Both the position numbers and the translations under genes were made by a program. From positions 1 through 64,000 of the forward strand of contig VFFE01006058.1 of NCBI GenBank assembly GCA_008921705.1: a stretch of DNA of 64,000 nt, in the 5' to 3' direction. The notes below the pieces were generated by a model. It was not told where the DNA came from. It saw only the letters and a program-made list of their open reading frames with translations, and did no database searches. Positions 55,301 to 64,000 of the stretch are shown here, piece after piece; the stretch's first letter is position 1, and each line of letters starts with the position of its first letter. This DNA is from Burhinus oedicnemus (taxonomy: Eukaryota > Chordata > Aves > Charadriiformes > Burhinidae).

Positions 55301-58186
55301 GACTCATTCAGCTAAAATACAGCATAGATACAACTTGCTTACTTTTAGCCATGTAAAATCTGGGTGTTTGGTTTAAATAAGGCCACTATTTTCGCTTAGT
55401 CTATCTTTGCCACTTAGTTTAGGTAAATTCTGGTCAGTTACTGTTGAAAGTACCACAGCAAACAGTCTTTCTTCCTGTGTTTGGGATAGAGGTGGTGACA
55501 TTAAGAAAAGTCAAGGCAAAGTAGTTGCTTTTAAATTTCAAATTACCTTTTGTGTTGAGGTACTCCACTGATGGTTCTGCCGTCATTTCCCATTACGATC
55601 TCCTATAGTTAGAAATATACAGCTCCATCAACAATGAAAGAATAGAACTTGGCCTTCTAGAGGGTGACATTTTCCCATGTGACATAATTAAACAGGTCCA
55701 CAGGGACAGTAGAATTCCTTCTTTTTAGGCACTGGTGGTTTGAGAAGGCATTTTATGTCCCTTCCAGTCAAAAAAAATTTTGTTTGATTTACTGCATTGT
55801 AAATGGCTGATCTGTAATAAGTGTAGTAGTTTAACTTTCTTTCATTTTAATGAAAAACAGAAAAAATCCTTAAAAAACACAGAGAACTTCACATCTCTGC
55901 TCAAAAGTGAAAGGCAGACAGAAGCTCTGATATCGTACCTCCCCCAAAGCAGTATAATCACAGTCATTTACTGTCCCAGAGCATCTAAAACAGGGCAGGG
56001 ACATTACAGAAGACAAAGCCACAATTGTTACCACAAAAATACTAAGATTTGTAGCCAGTAATCTCTGGAGAAGAAGAAAATATGAAAGCTGAAGTTTTAC
56101 ATAGTATAAAGATTGTAATCTGCTGCCATTCCTTAAACTGGAACAGTTTGATGGAACAGCTCCCAAACTTTTCCACTGGTTCCAGCATGCTCCTGAATTC
56201 TCTTCCCGTTGCGACTGCAGTCTTTTATTCCTGCTTCTGTTAGTGAATCCTGCTTTTGCAATAAAACTCCTGTCGCGCTCATAACCCTTACTGAGTTCTG
56301 ATCCCTTGTTTATGAACCACTGCTCTCATGGTAGTTTTCACCCAGCATACTTTTTCGCACGTACAAGTAGGCCATTCCGCTTTCTCCTTTTATAATGATC
56401 ACCAGGCTTTGTAAGAGAGCAGGAAAAAACGGATTAAGATGATGGCACTCACATAACATCATTGCCACTTGACACTGTAAGAAAGACAAATCGCATTTTT
56501 TGGTCTGCAAAGAGTCTGCCAAGTCCGAGCTGCCTCACGATGTTCTGCAGCAAATTTGGTTAGCACAGTTGAGGAAAAATGATTGTCTGCACTGAAGTGA
56601 CGGCAGTTTTCACTTTCTTTGTTATCATTCCCATATCTGTAGCTCTTTGGCATGGCAAATCACTACTAAGAGAGAAGTATGAAGTGTCTGCCAGCGGATG
56701 GCCCAGCATCAAAACAGACCAATTAGCAATGTCCCCGTCTGCCACCTAGACTCATGCTTGCTCCCTGCCTGTTCCCAGAGCCAAGAATTGAACTGGAAGC
56801 TGTGGGTTTCATGCAGAGCAGCAGTAGCCAATTTCTCCAATGCTACACATTGTCCAGAGAATTTCTTATAGCAGCTGGAGAGTGGAAGTATTGTCAGTGC
56901 CTTTTTTACAAGAGCTAGGCCTCTCCTCTTAAAACCTAATGCTGTTCAAGAGATCACTACAGCCTAGTTGGGGTCCATTTAAGACAGAAGGTTAGTGTTC
57001 ATGCCAAAAAGAGAGCTCTTACCCTGTCACACCTGTACTGGGACAGAAACTGCCCTGCCTGGTGGAAGGAATCCATGTGCTGAATATCCTCTTCATGAGA
57101 TTAAAATCTCAACACTAATCTGAGACTGACGAAAAGTGTAAAGGGAGACTAAGGGAAGCCTGCTACAAAACTGATCTTGTATCTAGCAGGATACCAAATC
57201 TATAGAACTTCAAGTTTGCGATATCAGGCCATTAACCACTGGGTAAACCAAATGAAGCGAGAAGAAAATGTTTGCACACATTGACATGAAAACAGAGTCT
57301 GTTAGATTGGGTCTGCATGCTAATCACAAAATGTATACCACTTTTATTGTCATAAGTTTCTTTGTGGCCCTCAGTTACCCCCTTTGGAAAGTCCTGATTA
57401 CACGTGTAATGCCAAAGGGTTCTCAACCTGTGTTCTGTGATTTTACTTTCCAGAAGCCTCTCATTTTAAGGGCTGCATGAAAGGCTTTCCACAGCAACGC
57501 CAGTGTTCCCAGTCCTTTCCAGCACAACTCCAAATGGACTTGTATTGCCTGAAATTCCTCAGTGTGTGGCTGCTGTGAAAACTCATACTCCTGAGGTCTA
57601 CGTAAAAATCTTAACCTGGGCCCCAGGAGTGAGAGCTGCTGACTCTCTTTGCAGTTCTGATTCAGGCATGGAGAAATCTACATCTGTGTCAAGATACAGT
57701 TTCCATGATCTCTTGTACTTTTAAAGTCTAAAAGCACTCCATGAGGCACAGATAAACATGATCTTCATTGATAGGAGATGAAGCTGGAGCCCAAGAAGCT
57801 GTAACTTGCTCTGATGCAGGTTCCATTTGGAGCAATAAAAACCCTGATAACCTGCATTTCCATCCTGCCCTGCTTATCTATTTCGTACCAGGTGAAGACT
57901 ATCACAAGAAACACATATTCTACGAGAAGCTGAACTGAAGGAGAACACCTTCTTATGGATTTGCATCTGGTGGGGTTGTCTGATGTCTAAGAAGAGCTTC
58001 TGCTTGTGCTTTTTGCTCCAAAGTCACTCTGCTTTTTGTGAAGCACTTGACAAAATTGTGTATTTTTGAGACCGTTCCCTTTTGCCAGATGCTGTGATTG
58101 CACTAGTCTCTTCTTAGGAAATCAGACTAAAATAGCTCTACAGCTGATTTTGATTTTTCAAGCAAATTATCCAGATACATGAAAAG

Positions 58187-58206
58187 CAACAACAACAACA
58201 ACAAAA
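58187..58206. repeat. (AAC)n microsatellite
   Basis: Five to six AAC units in a simple run. Confidence 0.7.
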
Positions 58207-58889
58207 TATTCTGTAGCACTTCCTTTACCCGGTGAGTCCAGTTTGGCCCCAGAAGAGTGTGTACCTAAGAGTAGGACATGGCACAGTTCATGTAGTTTTC
58301 TGAGGCATAAGTCAGAGAGTCAAGTCTTGCTCCTGGTGTAAATTAGGAAAAATATTGAGCTCTGAGAAAGAAATTGACCCGCGACTTCTCTGTCTATCTG
58401 TATATTGCTTTTGTCAGGGCTGTTTACATTTTCTTCTTTGTTTAATAGTAGAAACTGGAGTGGGTGGAAGGGAAAACCCAGCATGATTGGCTATTCTTCT
58501 TCTAACAAAAATTAATTGGGAGGTATTGGAGAAGCTCTCCTGTTCTCTCTGAAGAGTCTCATCACTGATTTGTCCTATGGGATGGCTGCATCTGGTTCAG
58601 TTTAGCTGTATCTGTCTTCAGTATCGACCCTTCATCCAGTTTCACATGTCTGCTGGAACGCTGCCTTTTCTCCCTTGCTTGCATCTTGCCATTTTTCTTT
58701 CTCCTGCTACTCTTATTTCATTTTAGGCTTGTTTGCTTTACGGAAACCCCTGTAAATCATTCCAAGATCCGTTGTCAGGAAGTGTGCTAGCTACAGTCAT
58801 GTTGGCTTGATTTCTTCGGTGTTTTAATGCCACTCGCAGTAGCTCTACTGTACAATCAAACCCTGACACTGATAAAAAGCAAAAGAGAG

Positions 58890-58903
58890 CCAGTAGATGG
58901 CAC
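58890..58903 (+). promoter_or_regulatory. CTCF motif, full match to core consensus
   Basis: CCAGTAGATGGCAC fits CCASYAGRKGGCRS at all 14 positions, on the plus strand, in the gene-free right part of the window. It may mark an insulator or loop anchor between CCDC122 and the next gene, but occupancy is unknown. Confidence 0.45.
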
Positions 58904-60839
58904 CATTTATTATATTATAGAAGATTCATAACCAAAGCCTGGAGGGTTTTTCCCCCTTAAACCTGGCTGTCAGTAAAACATAAATCAACCCTCCATTTTT
59001 AGAGATGTTACTTACAAGCTTAGTAGAGACCTCACTTTATATCTTTTCCCAGGGCTTCCTGGGAAGGATTCAGTGGCAATGCCTTAAATGGAAAAACATT
59101 TTAGAAACAATAATGGAACTAGAGGTCAATAGGATACAGCCCAGGGGAGCTTTCTTCTGTTTTGCTCTTAAAACATACCCCGTTGCTGCTTTACTTTCTT
59201 CATTCTGTTAAATAACAGATTTGCTTTGAGGCATATCTCCAAATCCAGTAACTTCGGAAAAGATACAGGCAAGGGTCAATTACAAACATGGTTTAGCTCT
59301 TCTGTAATAACGAATAGTACTATTTTCTTACAACATATAGCAGCTGTTATCTAGGGCTCTCGGAGTGCTTCAGCACACTAATGAAGCATGCCTCGCAACA
59401 CCTCTGTCAGATAGGGAATATTAATTACCCAGGAGTCTCATTGACTTCAGTGGGTGCTTGCGTGGTTCTACATGTCTGAGAAAGAGATACTCATGTGAGT
59501 AAAGACTGCAGAACCAGGAGTGAACAGTGTAATATATTTTATGCCATTTTAAGCATTTATTTTTCCCAAAAGAAAAAAAAAAAACAGCATAGAAAGTAGT
59601 TTTGCCTTTCAGGAGTTAGCCTTTGCAGCATTTTTGGTAGGGGATCAGACTGCTTGCTTGTAGGTTAGCTACAAGTTTCCAGTTGGTACTGCATGCACTA
59701 TGTGTGCTTTAAAGACAGATTTAGTGACTTCAGCGTCATTTACTATTAAAGGTTAAAAGCAGTTGCTCTTTCTAATCTCCCGCTGCACAGCCAATCTAAT
59801 TTTAATACTGTGCTGTAAAAAAGGAAAGAAATGCAATGCTGAAACATTTAACAGGATATATTTTTCCATCTTTATTTTAAGTTATGAAAACTGTCTGCAA
59901 AAAGCTAGTAAGTGTTTCCAGTCAATGATAGTTTCCTGGCATCAAAAGATTTAAAAAATGAAATGAAATATCCAGTGGAAAAAAAAACACCAAGAAGAGA
60001 GACAATGAAAAAGAGAACAACTCGGATATTCTATATTTATCTGTGTGTCATGTGTATCCGCTTCACTGGGCTGTCAATTTTAATTGGAATGCAACCTACT
60101 GTAGTTGGGTTCACAGTGGTTCAATTAAAAAATCCTGTTGTTACTTTTTTTCCATATTGCCCATAAATAGGAGTATTGTAGGAGTAATAATGTTAACCCC
60201 AGTGTCCTGGCAGAATGCCAGCTCAGGTAATTATATTCTGCCTATGGAAATTTCAGTCACCGTTTCAGCTGAATACATTAGTCTTTATTTTCCATTCCCA
60301 GTCATCATGTTATATAGCACTGTTGTGTATTGCTAAAGAGCCACCCCAGATGTGGCTGCATTTTAGTGACAGCTGAACTAAGTAGGAAAAAAATCAGGAT
60401 GCCTCCTCCTAGTAAAATTCTAGACTATTTACAACATCAAAGGGCAATGTGGAGGGTGGGAGTTGCTTGAACTAAGGATCACTTGATGAAAGTATGCATG
60501 GAAAGTATGGATGGACTGTATAGATAGTTAATGGTTTGTGGAAACTTTGCATAGTGATGTGGTTATGACAAAGAACAGCGGAAGGATTTTGTAGTCTCAC
60601 TCAGGAAGATCTTCACAAGCAAGGTAGGTCAGGCTGAGCCCGTGACTTAAAGAATAGTATAGCTTGGGAAAAATAATCCTTTAACAGCCTATCTGATAGG
60701 TTTGTACAAGGACCACTCATCACCTAAGGTAAAAAGAAGAGGGGCAGTTGCTGAAAAAATGGTAAAAGCGCCTTCAGAGAAGAGTGGCTGGAAATGGTAA
60801 TTTTGTACATAATTTTCTGCATAGCTGACATTATGAATG

Positions 60840-60906
60840 GTTTAAAAAAAAAAAGATACACACCCATGTGTCGTCCCCCCCCAAAAAAAAAAAAAAGAAA
60901 AAAAAG
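60840..60906. repeat. A-rich low-complexity tract with a C run
   Basis: Two poly-A runs separated by a short unique segment and a run of C. The structure is prone to assembly and sequencing error. The long minus-strand frame across it (60724-61146) is poly-F/poly-L low complexity and not a gene. Confidence 0.7.
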
Positions 60907-61499
60907 TAGGACTAGCCTACTGGAATGGGTTCTTCCACAGTGTTTACTTTTGTCTGTTTTGAAAATTGCCCATGGTGCTGTTGAAAAAACAGACTTTTGT
61001 CTACAAAATAATCCGTAGCAGCTTAACTCGGCATTTATTGACATTAACATGAGAAAGGTGGAGTAACTCTGTCCTTTCAGTCCGCTCCTCTTCCCCTCAA
61101 AATGGGGCAATAATGTCTGGATAGCCCATGTAAGAGTTAAGAACAAGGATTATGCTTGCTTTGAGTGACTTCTGAATAAAAATGTGTAACTTGTGTTACA
61201 AAATGAGCAGAATAGTGATAAAGTACAATGGGCATTCAGGAAAGCAGCAGCAAAGAGACAGGGTAAAGGTCAAAACACCGATCTTCTCTTTCAAAAGATC
61301 TCTGAAGCAGGGGAGATGTGTGCTGACTCAGATGGCGGAGAGGTATCTAATTCTTACAGACTTTTGATGATGATTTGGCACCTACTTGTCACTTGTGCCT
61401 TGGGGACATCTTCAGTTTACAAATACTGTTAGCTTTTGCTTCGTTAAGGTGGAAACTGAAACTGCATTTTAGAATTTGTCAATCTGCTGTTTAGCTCCT

Positions 61500-61990
61500 A
61501 TTATCCAAACCGTCTCTCTATCTGTGTTTACTGAGCATACGTAGTGTTGCCGTGTAAACCGTCTTCATATTTGCTCCTTTGGGATTACAACGACCTCGTT
61601 CAGCAGACTTTTCCTCATCTAAGTAAGAGTGATTATTTTGATGAGCCTACTGAAGTTAACTGGAGTTTCCATGGAACTGGCCATATGGCGGAGAATCACC
61701 TACGTGACTAAGGATGCGAGATTTGGCCCAAATCTTCCTCTTCTGATACGTAGTGGTTTTAAATTCTGCCAAATTTTATTTTTCAGATTTAGGGGTGGAA
61801 CACAGTTGTTTTCATTTCCTGGTGGTGACTGGAAGATGAAAGACGAGCTGCAGGGTTGGTGACGGTTCTCAGGACTGACAGCATTAGCGTATGTATCCAA
61901 TCATACAGTAACGATGCAATCCGTTAGCGTAAGGTACACGGGGAGCTGTCAGGTCTGTAGCAATCCAATTAAGTTACATGGTTTCTAAAG
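61500..61990. promoter_or_regulatory. CpG-retaining segment, possible conserved regulatory element
   Basis: About 17-19 CpG dinucleotides in roughly 500 bp, although overall GC is moderate and the neighbouring 15 kb is strongly CpG-depleted. This pattern can reflect a hypomethylated enhancer or a minor promoter. There is no coding signal. Confidence 0.3.
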
Positions 61991-64000
61991 CTAGATGATT
62001 TGAGGAAGCTTAAAACGGAGTTAACACTGTGCTGGCTCAACGGCTATGTCAATTATCTGGTTGGATGTGCTTGTAGCTCTGGCTGCTGAAGCATGTTGTC
62101 TTTTTTTTTTTCTTTTTTCCCTAGAGCAAGACCAGGGAGAACACATTTAAGAGTTAATTATTACCTAGCTTTATTATTATTTATTAAATGAGAATTCTTA
62201 TATATATCTGAAAGAGATGGTCATACCAGTTGGGCAAAAAAACCCAACAGAATAAATGGATTGCATAATGCATTTTTCAGGCTTTTTACTGAAAGTGAAA
62301 TATTGAAGTTCCTTTATAGTAGCTGAAGTGGCATTAATTTGTGTGGAGGTCACTGTTTGACCTTTGCTGTGGGAAGCCTATGCAGTTCTTGTCAAAACCT
62401 TTTCCTTCTAACCTTTCATTTCAGATACCTGCCTGCATTTCTGTTTGTGCTGTTCCCATTATCTTTGTATCTGAAATGCGTGAGATAATAGAAAAGGAAA
62501 GCAGCTCCACGGCATAGCTATCTTTTCTTACAACTTCTCTCTTTGTGGAAAATTAATCAAAAGCCCTGTGTGAAGTCCCATCTGAGCTGAGCCCTCCATC
62601 CTTCCAAGATGTCTAAGGACTTGCAGTCAGGTAACCTTATCGCGCTTTTAATGCAGGTTCGTCATAGGTGCATGTGCTTAATGATTTGTACAAGGAGTTG
62701 CTTTATATGCTTTATGGGAAACACAGGCAAGATTACCTTATTTCTCAGAACTCTGCTTCTTTTTAATCAGAGGGTTTGTCCACCCACCCAAAATAATCTA
62801 GCTCCCCCTTGGTGAAAAGCCTGAGGAAAGAGAAGGGTCACTCACTGTATGCTAACAGCAGCTCACCTTCTTCATCTCATCTGGAAGTTAGAGTAATTGT
62901 CCAGTCCTCCAAAAATACTCTGCTGCCAATTCCGAGAAGCAAAATCACGTCTGTGACAAAATTGATGATAAAATTCCTATTGATTTCACTGGGACCATGA
63001 TTTCAGCCCAGATAGATCTAAGAAATTATTAGCTTGATCTCATCTGCCACTTCAAAGAAGGAATCAGGAGAGCTGGCCGCACCTGCACAGGAGTGAAGAC
63101 AATGCAGCTTGTCAGGTGCTATGTTTCAGGGAAAAGCGGATCGCAAGAATGAAGGAAAATTTACAAAATAAAGCCAAAGAGGGAGGAACACTCTGGCTGC
63201 ACATCCACTTTGGAGACCCCCAAGCCCAACCCAGCTCTGCAAAAGTTCCTCAGAATTTCTACTACCAGAGTTGACAGAACTATCTAAATTTTATACCACG
63301 TAATGGAAAACACATCTTACCCTTGTATGCCATATTGGACTCGGATGGAAAATGAAATGTTTTTCTTGACAGTTGATTTGGCATGAGCATTTCCGTCAGC
63401 TCATGTCTTGCAGAAAAGGTCCTGCTAAGTCTGGTGGTTAGCCAGGTCTGGCCTTCTGTGAAGAATACGCCAATATTGGTGCTGATATTGATGCTGGTTT
63501 TTTGCAATGGCTTTTGAAGAGTTGAACCATAGATTGCTTCTTGCTCAATTGCTCCATCCACCTTTTTTTATGTCAAGATATTTATCGATATACATTGATA
63601 TATTTCTTCCTAGCATTCCATTTTCAGGCCGGCAAAGCTGACCCATGAACACAGACACGTGTGTATCTTCCAGTACAGAAATGGCATTCTCAGTACAAAT
63701 TCAAGTCTTCTGCTGTGAACTCAAGCACACCACCGTATGTATGTAGAAGGCAAAGGTTGAGAAAGAAATGAACAAAAATGGCCCATCTGCAGCCACTGGC
63801 AAAACTCCCGAGAGAAAGCCAAGAAGAAGAAAGGGAATCAGAAGGATTTTTAAACACACAATTTCCCCTTTTATCATGTTTCTAATCCCATTTTCTTTGC
63901 TTCTTTTTGCCTTGCTTTGTTGTTGTTTGTCTCTAACATGTACCTTCTCAAGGCTTTATAACACTTCATCTTAAGGGGAAACCTGAAGAGCATATTTTGC

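Larger units (their letters stand above)
46047..64000. other. Long intergenic region on the CCDC122 3' side
   Basis: About 18 kb of AT-rich sequence without a recognisable gene. In human the next gene on this side is ENOX1, in the same orientation as CCDC122. None of the frames here resembles ENOX1 coding sequence, so its coding part probably lies beyond the window. Non-coding first exons cannot be excluded. Items within it are listed separately. Confidence 0.6.

Noticed and set aside
60724..61146. 140-codon minus-strand frame
   Set aside because: It crosses poly-A and poly-C tracts that translate to runs of F, L and G. Low complexity, no homology.
44460..64000. ENOX1 coding exons expected from human gene order
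   Set aside because: None of the translated frames resembles ENOX1, so the coding part probably begins beyond the window.

Overview
This is a stretch of bird nuclear chromosome. It holds small exons with GT-AG introns, CR1 LINE fragments whose 3' ends carry the ATTCTRTG-type repeats typical of birds, and a solo endogenous-retrovirus LTR of a kind common in avian genomes. Most of the DNA is AT-rich and non-coding. Only two protein-coding genes can be supported, and both were rebuilt exon by exon from splice sites, reading phase and recalled similarity to the human proteins. They are LACC1 (laccase domain containing 1, also called FAMIN) on the minus strand and CCDC122 (coiled-coil domain containing 122) on the plus strand. 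The pair lies head to head, as in human 13q14.

Layout. 1-23.3 kb: no recognisable gene. It includes a GC-rich minisatellite in a CpG-dense patch (about 1.7-2.3 kb), two more CpG-dense patches (about 5.0-5.4 and 5.9-6.2 kb), a solo LTR with a perfect 5-bp target-site duplication (10653-11015) and a 5'-truncated, decayed CR1 just downstream (about 11.17-12.99 kb). 23.3-28.7 kb: five coding exons of LACC1, 438 codons. 28.7-33.7 kb: 5' intron region of LACC1. 33.7-34.3 kb: CpG island with GC boxes, the likely shared promoter. 34.5-36.15 kb: a second CR1, antisense to CCDC122, with a 448-codon open frame but a damaged reverse-transcriptase catalytic motif. 36.6-44.5 kb: four coding exons of CCDC122, 264 codons, with an older CR1 fragment in the last intron. 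44.5-64 kb: AT-rich intergenic DNA. In human the next gene on this side is ENOX1; none of its coding sequence was recognised here.

How the genes relate. LACC1 encodes a purine-nucleoside enzyme of macrophage metabolism. CCDC122 encodes a short coiled-coil protein of unknown function. Their starts flank one CpG island, so shared transcriptional control is likely, but nothing in the sequence shows a shared biochemical role. The most notable protein-level observations are in LACC1. All three predicted active-site residues (H253, C287, H304) are kept. The residue aligned with human position 254 is valine, which is the human disease-risk allele. The usual HAGW motif reads HSGW.

I found no prokaryotic-type system, CRISPR array, rRNA or tRNA, and no convincing novel protein-coding gene. 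The long overlapping open frames at 1.65-2.5 kb are products of the GC-rich tandem repeat.
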